Shown here in pieces: positions 8,401-14,988 of a stretch of 64,000 nt of DNA. Origin of the DNA: Urbifossiella limnaea (GTDB lineage Bacteria > Planctomycetota > Planctomycetia > Gemmatales > Gemmataceae). The notes beneath the pieces were generated by a model. The model was not told the DNA's origin. It did not search any database and saw only the letters and a program-made list of their open reading frames with translations. The position numbers and the translations under genes were made by a program. The stretch covers positions 4,882,322 through 4,946,321 of the forward strand of contig NZ_CP036273.1 in assembly GCF_007747215.1 (NCBI RefSeq). The letters are read 5' to 3'. Numbering within the stretch: the stretch's first letter is position 1; each line of letters begins with the position of its first letter.

Positions 8401-9121
8401 CCCCAGCAAGGAGATCAAGGAAGGCTTCCAGGCGTACCGCGTCGTCGGCGCCGACGGCCAGGTTCACACCGGGCTCAAGGTGTCGGAAACGGCGACCGAG
8501 CTGGTGATGCGCGACGCCAACGGCCGCGACCTGCGGCTGGCCAAGTCCGACATCGAGAGCGTGACGCCGTCCCGGTTGTCGCTCATGCCCGACAACACGG
8601 TCTCGCCGCTCAGCTTCGACCAGTTCATCGACCTGTTGGCGTTCCTGAAGAACCGACCCGAGCAGGAACTGCTCCGCGGCGTCACGGTCGAAGGCTCGGT
8701 CGTCAGTGGTTTCTCGGCGAACCTGGGCGTGGCCCGCGCCGAGGTCACAGCCGACCCGGCCTCGAAGGCGACGAAGTGGGAGCCGGCCCGCGCCGACACC
8801 AACGGCCTGTTCGACCTGAAGGCTGTCTTCCCGACCACCGACCCGGGTGGCGTCTACGTCCGCACCTTCGTCTACTCGCCGAAGGAGCAGGCAGCGACGG
8901 GGATCGTGCTGGCCGACGACCCGGTGCGAATTTGGGTGGGTGATCGCTCCGCGTTCGACCGGCCGGGGGCGCCGGTGACGGCGGTCGAGGAGACGTTCCC
9001 GGTGGCGCTCAAGGCCGGCTGGAACGCGGTGCTCGTGAAGGTGGGCAACGGCGGCCGCGGGCACCGGCTCGGGCTGCGGTTCAGCGGCGACGGCGTCCGC
9101 ACCGCGGGGCTGCCGCAGTAA
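5417..9121 (+). CDS. PVC-type cytochrome c protein with dehydrogenase-like propeller and HEAT repeats
   Basis: The 1234-residue protein starts with a signal peptide (MRLLLSLAGLAAAVGAL, then AAAQPP). Residues about 50-460 form a glucose/sorbosone dehydrogenase-like beta-propeller region (MTFAPDGSLFVMEWRPD, GNDGLLYLTSGDDDNY). About 470-930 is Ala/Leu-rich helical repeat of HEAT type. A single c-type haem motif, CATCH, lies at 960-964, followed by the PVC-type cytochrome domain (GTGPDLTRLW, IADPSKEIKEGF). A beta-rich C-terminal region follows. This domain order is typical of planctomycete and verrucomicrobial periplasmic proteins; the substrate is unknown. The gene stands alone and ends in a strong palindrome shared with the convergent gene. 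Confidence 0.9.
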   Translation: MRLLLSLAGLAAAVGALLTVPRPAAAQPPVVNRVPPPPEFSQPQSAPKPAPFAVSMVDQGQFDPRLKGYFLPDGFRLEIVLSEPDVVNPVGMTFAPDGSLFVMEWRPDPVTRDRWFPVVETFRYRDGTTREITTMKKFTTDLVKHFTPNTKTGKFDPPRTILSEELPSSILWHDGWLYVTGRGTVRRWRQATAGNISGVDTSRAPNPSDPWNIREVVAQGFCGFHHHQVSGLTIGNDGLLYLTSGDDDNYVEGSDGSRATVLRTGAVFRCRPDGSRMETFSIGYRNPYRDLAYDGAFNWFHADNDNEDGSKFMGCRIMHVAEAADFGWRLRYGARCCRPDEARVSVAGELPGTLPPMIKTGRGSPAGLLIYNDTRIPTQYRGLLYYPDVYRRVVRAYRTVPTGSTFQITGEFEFLKSDDPLFRPCQMVTGPDGAMYVCDWRTDSGGAGKLSGDGVNGRVYRIRWAGNAATPELPLRGTDSWAKVKALPDAALVDALGLPDLTDRVEARKELVRRGAKARDLVLSRFKTDQIQGDARLVGLGVLSAGWNADVEDVFRKLLVDESPDVRRLAVDGLALNAPKGDARTFEVLLVALSDSDQTVRRAAALGLGRVGVPAAAEALLAAWRTDEAADVYLRDAHVRGVERLGKAGVDALLTLAQSGDNEFKAAVEIMLTLRSREAAAGLPDLLATPHATPAQREALVRSYTNYQLDPPVSLDPLVDYLRTRRDEAPAVVAAAAEVFAASDGNLSPKGRAFVAGLLDHRAPTVRAAGVSAVEATRLVSAAPKLIEALGQADRAPAERVGLVKALRVLGAKDAVAPMTSILTGANPPALKLEAIRTLAALDAKAAQLVAEAMLDQPDPTLQTEAVVILGATKAGAKLVGERYVAKKLPRELFPQVSDALRRFTTDDPAVSQLLAEVMRGGLLLSMEPTQVERIRGLVATRGSAARGRELFLNTRLLNCATCHRMEGVGGGTGPDLTRLWDTHTLEKILEAIADPSKEIKEGFQAYRVVGADGQVHTGLKVSETATELVMRDANGRDLRLAKSDIESVTPSRLSLMPDNTVSPLSFDQFIDLLAFLKNRPEQELLRGVTVEGSVVSGFSANLGVARAEVTADPASKATKWEPARADTNGLFDLKAVFPTTDPGGVYVRTFVYSPKEQAATGIVLADDPVRIWVGDRSAFDRPGAPVTAVEETFPVALKAGWNAVLVKVGNGGRGHRLGLRFSGDGVRTAGLPQ

Positions 9122-9125
9122 CGCA

Positions 9126-9159
9126 CGAAGGCCCGGGGACGGCCGTCCCCGGGCCTTCG
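9126..9159. terminator. 34-bp perfect palindrome, bidirectional terminator
   Basis: A 17-base arm meets its exact complement with no loop bases, centred at 9142/9143. It sits between two convergent stops (9121 and 9166). There is no T-run, but GC-rich palindromes like this recur between convergent genes in this window. Confidence 0.7.
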
Positions 9160-9165
9160 GTCACG

Positions 9166-9387
9166 TCAGATGATGCCGCCGTGGATCCGCTCGGGCGTCA
9201 GGTGGCCGGGCTGGTCGTTGAACCAGAACCGCCGCCACTCCGCGCCGATCTGGCGGAGGTCTTCCGAGTTGTACAGCAGCTGCTGCATGCGGACGTTCGG
9301 GTCGCTGCTGTACTGGTTCAGGAGGCAGCCGCTGTTGGCCGTCAGGCCGACCGCCGCGACCGCCCCGAGGATCAACTTGCGCCCCAT
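9166..9387 (-). CDS. Small lipoprotein-like hypothetical
   Basis: The protein has 73 residues from the ATG at 9387, with a good GGAGG ribosome binding site. The N-terminus (MGRKLILGAVAAVGLTANSGC) is a short hydrophobic signal ending in a Cys in a weak lipobox. The mature part has NSEDLRQIGAEWRRFWFNDQ and LTPERIHGGI. I recall very similar small proteins across planctomycetes; no function is known. It would be exported and possibly lipid-anchored. A longer in-frame extension to 9516 exists but lacks a signal sequence and is rejected as the start. Confidence 0.75.
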   Translation of the reverse strand: MGRKLILGAVAAVGLTANSGCLLNQYSSDPNVRMQQLLYNSEDLRQIGAEWRRFWFNDQPGHLTPERIHGGII

Positions 9388-9704
9388 GACCCCGCCTCCG
9401 TTCCCGGACTGATCTCCCCCGCCGGACCGGCTCGATCCCCCAACCGAGCCACCGGCCGACCCCTCACTCCGGGTCACACCTGTATCATCGGCACCGGTCG
9501 GACCGGTCTTGAGCAATCCGCCGATTTTTCAACCCCACCGCGTCGCACGGACAGAAATGATTGTTTCCGGCCGCGGGGGGTAGGGTCGCGGAAACATGTC
9601 ACCGACTCATAAAAAAGTCGGTTCGAACCAGCCGATTGTCGGATATTCCGCCATAACACCAACTCACGTCGCTTGTTACGACAACGCGAAAGCTGCCTGA
9701 CGGC
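9388..9704. other. Intergenic region, no gene seen
   Basis: These 317 bases between two minus-strand genes contain the leader of the small lipoprotein gene. They also contain one small inverted repeat with 7-base arms (9601-9607 and 9616-9622) around an A-rich loop. I see no RNA gene or convincing promoter. Confidence 0.5.
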
Positions 9705-10670
9705 TCAGGACACGACGCGAGCCGGCTTCGGATTCGCCGAGGTGAATGCGTTCACCGTCTGGCGCAGGCCGTCCTCGAAGCTCACGGCCGGGTCGTAGCC
9801 CAGGTCGCTCCGAGTACGGCTGATGTCCGCACGGGAGAACTTCACGTCGCCGGCGCGGGGGGCACCGTAGGTCGGCTCCAAATCCTTGCCCAGTAATCGG
9901 TTCAGCGCCGCTATGAGTTCCCGCACCGACACCGTCCGCCCCGTGCCCACGTTGTAGACGTTGCCGCTGGCCTCCGGCGCCTCTGCGGCCTTCATCAGTG
10001 CCTGCACCGCGTTCGCCACGAAAGTAAAATCCCGCGACTGGTTTCCGTCGCCGTGGACGGTCGGCGCCTCGCCCCGGCTCATGGCCGCAGTGAACAGCGC
10101 GATGACGCCCGAATACGGGCTGTCGGAGCGCTGGCGGGGGCCGAAGATGTTGAAGAACCGCAGCCGGACGGTCTCCAGGCCGTACGTGTGGGCGAACGCC
10201 TGGCAATAGAGCTCGCCGGCCAGCTTCGCCGCGGCGTACGGCGACTTCGCGGCCACGGCCTGATCCTCCCGCTGGCCGCCGTCACCGGTGCTGCCGCCGT
10301 AGGCACTGGAACTGGCGGCGTACACCACGCGTCGGACGCCGGCGCGGCGGGCGGCGTCGAGCAGGTTCAGGGTGCCGGTGGCGCAGGCGGCGTGCGACAC
10401 GGCAGGCGTCTCGACGCTGCGGGCCACGGACGCCAGCGCCCCGAGGTGGTACACGGCCCCCGCCCCCTGTACGGCGCGAGCGACCGCCGCGGGGTCGGTC
10501 AGGCTCCCCTCCACGACCTCGACGCGGCCGGCGTGATGGGCGAGGTTCGAGCGGAGGCCGGTGCTGAAGTCGTCGAAGACTCGGACCGGGCGGCCGGCCT
10601 TCACCAGGGCGTCGACGAGGTGGGAGCCGATGAAGCCGGCGCCGCCGGTGACCAGGGAAAGCTCGTCCAC
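9705..10670 (-). CDS. NAD-dependent epimerase/dehydratase (nucleotide-sugar 4-epimerase-like)
   Basis: This 321-residue SDR-fold protein starts at the GTG at 10670, which places the Rossmann motif TGGAGFIGSHL near residue 8. The active-site SPYAAAKLAGE (YxxxK) and upstream ASSSAYGG are present. RFFNIFGPRQ and GDGNQSRDF match UDP-glucose or UDP-GlcNAc 4-epimerase relatives. It probably makes a nucleotide sugar for surface polysaccharide; the exact substrate cannot be assigned. The longer frame upstream to 10865 overlaps a separate small ORF and is not used. The gene is apparently monocistronic. Confidence 0.88.
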   Translation of the reverse strand: MDELSLVTGGAGFIGSHLVDALVKAGRPVRVFDDFSTGLRSNLAHHAGRVEVVEGSLTDPAAVARAVQGAGAVYHLGALASVARSVETPAVSHAACATGTLNLLDAARRAGVRRVVYAASSSAYGGSTGDGGQREDQAVAAKSPYAAAKLAGELYCQAFAHTYGLETVRLRFFNIFGPRQRSDSPYSGVIALFTAAMSRGEAPTVHGDGNQSRDFTFVANAVQALMKAAEAPEASGNVYNVGTGRTVSVRELIAALNRLLGKDLEPTYGAPRAGDVKFSRADISRTRSDLGYDPAVSFEDGLRQTVNAFTSANPKPARVVS

Positions 10671-10723
10671 GTGGGCCGCCTCCGTGCGGGGATGGGGAAG
10701 GCGGGTAGTGTACGCGGGCCGCT

Positions 10724-10828
10724 TCACCCCCGCAAGCGACGGCGGCGGCCGGCCGCCTCGGGTGACGCCGCCAGCCCGAAGCCCAGGGCGAACGTGAGCA
10801 TTGCCCCGCCGAGTGACGTGACCTTCAC
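10724..10828 (-). CDS. Small hypothetical membrane peptide (34 aa)
   Basis: The GTG at 10828 follows a strong GAGGAGG ribosome binding site. The product has a central hydrophobic stretch (GAMLTFALGFGLAAS) and a very basic tail (AGRRRRLRG). It lies just upstream of the epimerase on the same strand. The ribosome binding site and transmembrane character support it; the length argues for caution. Confidence 0.4.
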   Translation of the reverse strand: MKVTSLGGAMLTFALGFGLAASPEAAGRRRRLRG

Positions 10829-11071
10829 GCGACGACCTCCTCAAGCGAAGGCGAGCAAGGGGCATTGGGCCCCCGTTCGCGGAACAACGCGCCTCAGCGG
10901 TGGGGTGTTAGCGGAAATTCCGGTTGCGCCGGCATCTGAGAAAAATCCGGACAAGGGTTTGACAACACCACGGTTGTTCGTCAGCATGTAGCCACTACGG
11001 AATTCGCCCACGGCGGGGCATCAGGAGGAACGCCCCACTGCCGACCAAGAATGGTTCGGATGCGGTGACCT

Positions 11072-12493
11072 ATGACCCTTTCCGACCTCCCCGCCGGCTT
11101 CACGGCCGACGGCGACTTTCTGCCGCCCGACGAGCTGGCCCCGGCCGCCGCGACCCTCCCCCTCGGCCCGGGCACGTCGACCGCCCCGTCCCTCCCGGCC
11201 CCGCTGCCGGACACGGGCACCCGTTACCACCCGCACGCGGAAATCGCCCGCGGCGCCATGGGGGCCGTGTTCCGCGGCCGCGACACGCTGTTCGGCCGGC
11301 CCGTCGCCATCAAAATGCTCCTCGACGAGCACCTGAACCGCGCCGAGCTCCGCTGGCGGTTCGCCGAGGAAGTTCGCATCACGGCGTCGCTGCAGCACCC
11401 GTCGGTGGTGCCGGTCTACGACACCGGCTGCTGCGCCGGCGGCCGGCCGTTCTACGTCATGCGCCTGGTCGAGGGTGAAACGCTGGAGACGCTGCTGGCG
11501 GCGCGGCCGGACCCGGGGCACGACCGGTCTCGGTTCCTCAAGGTGTTCGAAAAGGTGTGCGAGGGCGTGGCGTTCGCCCACTCCCGCGGCGTCATCCACC
11601 GCGACATCAAGCCGGACAACGTCATGGTCGGGGCGCTGGGCCTCGTCCAACTGATGGACTGGGGTGTGGCGAAGGTGCTGCCGCAGAGCCCGGTCGGCGT
11701 TCCGTGCCCCGAGCCCAGCGCCGACGGCGACACCCAGGACGACACCACGAACCTGCAGACGCGGTTCGGCCGGGTGCTCGGCACGCCAGCGTACATGTCG
11801 CCGGAGCAGGCCCGCGGGAACCTCGACCAGATGGACGAGCGGACCGACGTGTTCGCCCTCGGCGGCCTGCTGTGCAACATCCTCACGGGGGCGCCGCCGT
11901 ACGCCGGCGCGGACGCGCGCTCGGCGTACAAGCAGGCCGCGCGGGCCGACCTGGCCGAAGGCTTCGCCCGGCTCGACGCCGTCGGGGCCGACCCGGAACT
12001 CGTGGCGCTGTGCAAGCGGAGCCTGGCCCCGGAGCCGGTCGACCGGCCGAGGAACGCGGGCGTGCTGGCGGCGGCGCTGGCCGAGTGCCTGTCGCACGAC
12101 CTCCGCCGGGCCGAGCGCGACCTCGTGCGGTTCTTCGAGCTGACGCCGGACCTGTTCTGCATCGCCGGCATGGACGGCCACTTCCGCCGGGTGAACGCCA
12201 ACTTCAGCCGCATCCTCGGCCACCCAACGGCTGCGCTGCTGGCGGAACCGTTCGTGAACTTCGTCCACCCCGACGACCGGGCGGCGACGGAGGCCGTGGT
12301 GGCGGGGTTGAACCGCGGCGAACTCTGCGTGCGGTTCCGCAACCGCTACCGCGACGCCCGCGGCGAGTACCACTGGTTCGAGTGGCAGGCCAAGCCGCTC
12401 GTCGGCGAGGGGATGATCTTCGCCGTGGCCCGCGACGTGACCGACACGATACGGCTCGAAGGGCAGCTGCGCTTCTTCGAGGAGGAAGAATGA
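11072..12493 (+). CDS. Serine/threonine protein kinase with C-terminal PAS domain
   Basis: The 473-residue protein has a 50-residue Pro/Ala-rich leader and then a Hanks-type kinase domain at about 50-345. It shows a glycine loop (GAMGAVFRG), Lys81 (VAIKML), the catalytic loop HRDIKPDN (Asp178), DWG in place of DFG at 196-198, and GTPAYMSPEQ. A PAS domain at about 360-470 (FFELTPDLFCIAGMDG, FVHPDDR) follows directly. No transmembrane segment is seen, so it is probably a soluble sensor kinase, unusual beside the membrane-anchored forms common in planctomycetes. A TTGACA box about 110 bases upstream (10959) has only a weak -10 partner. Confidence 0.93.
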   Translation: MTLSDLPAGFTADGDFLPPDELAPAAATLPLGPGTSTAPSLPAPLPDTGTRYHPHAEIARGAMGAVFRGRDTLFGRPVAIKMLLDEHLNRAELRWRFAEEVRITASLQHPSVVPVYDTGCCAGGRPFYVMRLVEGETLETLLAARPDPGHDRSRFLKVFEKVCEGVAFAHSRGVIHRDIKPDNVMVGALGLVQLMDWGVAKVLPQSPVGVPCPEPSADGDTQDDTTNLQTRFGRVLGTPAYMSPEQARGNLDQMDERTDVFALGGLLCNILTGAPPYAGADARSAYKQAARADLAEGFARLDAVGADPELVALCKRSLAPEPVDRPRNAGVLAAALAECLSHDLRRAERDLVRFFELTPDLFCIAGMDGHFRRVNANFSRILGHPTAALLAEPFVNFVHPDDRAATEAVVAGLNRGELCVRFRNRYRDARGEYHWFEWQAKPLVGEGMIFAVARDVTDTIRLEGQLRFFEEEE

Positions 12494-12497
12494 GCTC

Positions 12498-12543
12498 GCC
12501 GCTCGCGGCGTAGCGGCGTGAACCTCGCTACGCCGCAAGCGGC
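12498..12543. terminator. Long hairpin between convergent kinase and ribH genes
   Basis: Arms of 18 bases (12498-12515 and 12526-12543) with one mismatch enclose a 10-base loop. The hairpin lies between the stops of the two convergent genes, as expected for a bidirectional terminator. Confidence 0.75.
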
Positions 12544-12546
12544 GGA

Positions 12547-13005
12547 TCAGAGTAGCGCCATCAGGTTCACCATCTCGACCGCGGTCACCGCCGCCTCGAA
12601 GCCCTTGTTCCCGGCCTTCGCCCCGGCCCGGTGCACGGCCTGCTCCAGCGTGTCGGTGGTGAGCACGCCGAAGACCACCGGCACCCCCGCGTCCAGGCCG
12701 GCCCGTGCGATGCCGCTGGTGGCAGCCCCGGCGACGTGGTCGTAGTGGTCCGTGTCGCCGCGGATGATGCAGCCCAGGCAGATCACCGCCGCGTACTTGC
12801 CGGACTTGCCGAGCCGCTGGGCGACCACGGGGATCTCGAACGAGCCGGGCACCTTCACCACGTCGACGCGGTCGTCCGGCACGCCGTGCCGCTTGAGGGC
12901 GTCGAGGGCGCCGGCGGTGAGTTGGTCCACGACGACGGCGTTGAACCGGGCCGCGACCAGGGCGAACCGGCCGGGCGGGGAGCGGAAGTCGCCTTCGTAG
13001 AGCAT
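12547..13005 (-). CDS. ribH: 6,7-dimethyl-8-ribityllumazine synthase
   Basis: This 152-residue protein has the normal length for riboflavin synthase beta chain. Family signatures seen are FALVAARFNAVV near the N-terminus, VKVPGSFEIPVVAQ, and CLGCIIRGDTDHYDHV, which contains the catalytic His region. It condenses the ribitylaminopyrimidine with dihydroxybutanone phosphate in riboflavin synthesis in the cytoplasm, usually as an icosahedral shell. The ATG at 13005 is used because the longer frame upstream lacks family similarity. No other rib gene is adjacent, and I see no FMN riboswitch upstream. Confidence 0.95.
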   Translation of the reverse strand: MLYEGDFRSPPGRFALVAARFNAVVVDQLTAGALDALKRHGVPDDRVDVVKVPGSFEIPVVAQRLGKSGKYAAVICLGCIIRGDTDHYDHVAGAATSGIARAGLDAGVPVVFGVLTTDTLEQAVHRAGAKAGNKGFEAAVTAVEMVNLMALL

Positions 13006-13142
13006 CGCGGCGGGCCTCGGGGGATGACTCCAGAATAGCAGGCGCGCGGCGAGCCGGGGGCGCCGGCCGCCGGATTCGCACTGCGCGACGTCCGAGAACC
13101 CGGGAGCCGACGCCCCCGGCTCGCCGAAACGTGGGTCCGCCG

Positions 13143-13595
13143 ATGTCACTCCTCTTGAGTTGCGCCTGCGGGAAGTTCCTCCGCGTGCCCGACACCGCCG
13201 CCGGGCGGCAGGTCCGCTGCCCGGCCTGCGGCGGCGTGTTGACCGCGCCGGCGGCGGAGGAACCCGACTCGGCCGAGCCCGCGAACTACGCCGTCCGCGA
13301 CGCCGACGCGCCGCCGCCTGCGGCGGAACCTGCCCCGCGCCGCGAGCGCCCGGTGCGGTGGAAGTCGCGCCGCGGCGAGGGCCGCAAGCGCGCCCAGAAA
13401 CAGGTCTACCTCGGCTGCGGGTTCCTCTCCATCGTGGCGGGCTTGCTCCTGCTCATCCTGACGCTCGTGCAGGAGGAGTGGAGCGGGAAGGTGCTGGTGG
13501 GGGGCGTCACGCTCGCCGTCATCGGCGTCGTCAGCATCGTCCAGGCGCTGACCAACACCATGCCCGACGACTGGAAGGACCTCGACTCCTTCTGA
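13143..13595 (+). CDS. Membrane protein with N-terminal zinc ribbon
   Basis: The 150-residue protein starts at an ATG at 13143. A CxC...CPAC zinc ribbon (SCACGKFLRV, RCPACGGV) fills the first 30 residues. A disordered Pro/Ala/Arg-rich linker follows. Two transmembrane helices (FLSIVAGLLLLILTLV and VLVGGVTLAVIGVVSIV) precede a short acidic tail. This FHA/zinc-ribbon-like small membrane architecture is common in planctomycetes; function is unknown. It starts divergently from ribH and precedes sbcD by 39 bases, so it may share a transcript with sbcDC. Confidence 0.8.
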   Translation: MSLLLSCACGKFLRVPDTAAGRQVRCPACGGVLTAPAAEEPDSAEPANYAVRDADAPPPAAEPAPRRERPVRWKSRRGEGRKRAQKQVYLGCGFLSIVAGLLLLILTLVQEEWSGKVLVGGVTLAVIGVVSIVQALTNTMPDDWKDLDSF

Positions 13596-13634
13596 CCTTC
13601 CGCCCCCGGCCGCCCGACGGCACAATGGCGGGAG

Positions 13635-14867
13635 ATGAAGCTCCTCCACACCGCCGACTGGCACCTGGGCGACCGCCTCGGCCGCATCGACCGCACCGAC
13701 GACCTCCGCCGGGCGGTCGAGCGCGTCGGCGCGATTTGCGAGCAGGAAGCGGTCGACGTGTTACTCGTCGCCGGCGACCTGTTCAGCGAGCTGGCCCGCC
13801 CCGACGCCCTGCGCGAGACGATCCGCCACTGGCAGGACGTGTTCCGCGAGTTCCTCGAAGGCGGCGGCACCATCCTGACCCTGACCGGCAACCACGACAA
13901 CGAGAACTTCTGCCAGACGCTCGTCCACGCCATGTCGCTCGCGGCCCCGACCGTGGGGAAGCCCGGCGAGCTGATCCCGCCCGGCCGCCTGTACCTCGCC
14001 ACCGACCCCACGTTCGTCAAACTCGCCGACCGGGAGCACGGCACCGAAGTGCAGTTCGTGCTGATGCCGTACCCGACGCCGAACCGCCTCCTGAAGGGCG
14101 ACGCCGGCCAGAAGTACGCCAGCCCCGACGAGAAGAATCGCCTGCTGGTGAAGGCGTGGTCCGACGCGCTGGCGGCCCTCCGCGCCCACCCGAGCTACGA
14201 CCCCGCGGCCCCGAGCGTGTTGTCGGCGCACGTGCACATGTTCGGCAGCACCATCGGCCCGTCGCTGTTCCGGCTCAGCGCCGAGGAAGACGTGGTGGTG
14301 AACGGCGACGACCTGGCCGCGCAGTTCGACTACGTCGCGCTCGGCCACATCCACAAGCCGCAGGCGCTGACGGCGCCGCACGTCCGCTACTCCGGCAGCA
14401 TCGAGCGGATGGACCTGGGCGAGCAGGCCGACCAGAAGGGCGTCGTGCTCGTGGACCTCGGCCCCGGCGGGCTCCGCGGCGAGCCGGCGACGCTGCCGCT
14501 GCCGGCGACGCCGGTCTACGAGATCACCGTGCACGACCCGGGGCTGGATGTCCCGCAGCTGCGGGCCGACTTCCCGGACGCGAAGACCGACCTGGTGAAC
14601 CTGCACATCCACTACACGGCCGGGAAGGACGTGCTGGAAGACGTGCTCGCCGACCTCGACGCCATCTTCCCGCGCTGGTACGCGCGCGACTGGCAAGAAG
14701 CCGGAGCACTCGGCGACTCGATCGCGGGCCCGGAGGTGGGGCCGGCCCGCGGCTTCGGCGAGACGGTCCGTGACTACCTGCAGCAGGAGCTCACGAACCA
14801 CGCCGAGGCCGAGCGCGACGCCATCGTGGCGCTGGCGGACGAGTTGCTGAAAGAGTTCGAAAACTAA
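13635..14867 (+). CDS. sbcD: DNA double-strand break repair nuclease SbcD (Mre11-like)
   Basis: The protein has 410 residues. The calcineurin-like metallophosphoesterase motifs occur in order: HTADWHLGD (metal ligands Asp8, His10), VAGDLF, GNHDNE, SAHVHMFG and GHIHKPQ. The C-terminal part (about 290-410) is the capping domain. With SbcC it forms a nuclease that opens hairpins and cleaves protein-blocked or palindromic ends. The next gene is sbcC, 121 bases downstream, and the gap is filled by a long palindrome. Confidence 0.95.
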   Translation: MKLLHTADWHLGDRLGRIDRTDDLRRAVERVGAICEQEAVDVLLVAGDLFSELARPDALRETIRHWQDVFREFLEGGGTILTLTGNHDNENFCQTLVHAMSLAAPTVGKPGELIPPGRLYLATDPTFVKLADREHGTEVQFVLMPYPTPNRLLKGDAGQKYASPDEKNRLLVKAWSDALAALRAHPSYDPAAPSVLSAHVHMFGSTIGPSLFRLSAEEDVVVNGDDLAAQFDYVALGHIHKPQALTAPHVRYSGSIERMDLGEQADQKGVVLVDLGPGGLRGEPATLPLPATPVYEITVHDPGLDVPQLRADFPDAKTDLVNLHIHYTAGKDVLEDVLADLDAIFPRWYARDWQEAGALGDSIAGPEVGPARGFGETVRDYLQQELTNHAEAERDAIVALADELLKEFEN

Positions 14868-14879
14868 CCCAGGCAGGAT

Positions 14880-14961
14880 GGCCGCAAAAAGGCACAAAAG
14901 ACACAAAAATAGAACTGATTTTTGATTTTATTTTTTGTGTCTTTTGTGCCTTTTTGCGGCC
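14880..14961. repeat. AT-rich palindrome, 30-bp arms, between sbcD and sbcC
   Basis: The 30-base arms at 14880-14909 and 14932-14961 are exact reverse complements around a 22-base AT-rich spacer. The composition (repeated CACAAAA and AAAGGC runs) contrasts sharply with the surroundings. It resembles dispersed palindromic repeats seen in many environmental bacteria. It could act as a terminator or as a mobile repeat; no ORF spans it. Confidence 0.9.
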
Positions 14962-14988
14962 AACTTGCATCCGCTCGGCGACCCGCAC

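Noticed and set aside
9601-9622. Terminator for the epimerase gene
   Set aside because: Only 7-base arms with an A-rich loop and no downstream T-run on the minus strand, about 83 bases past the stop.
12990-13142. FMN riboswitch upstream of ribH
   Set aside because: I looked for the conserved RFN-element boxes in the leader and found none.
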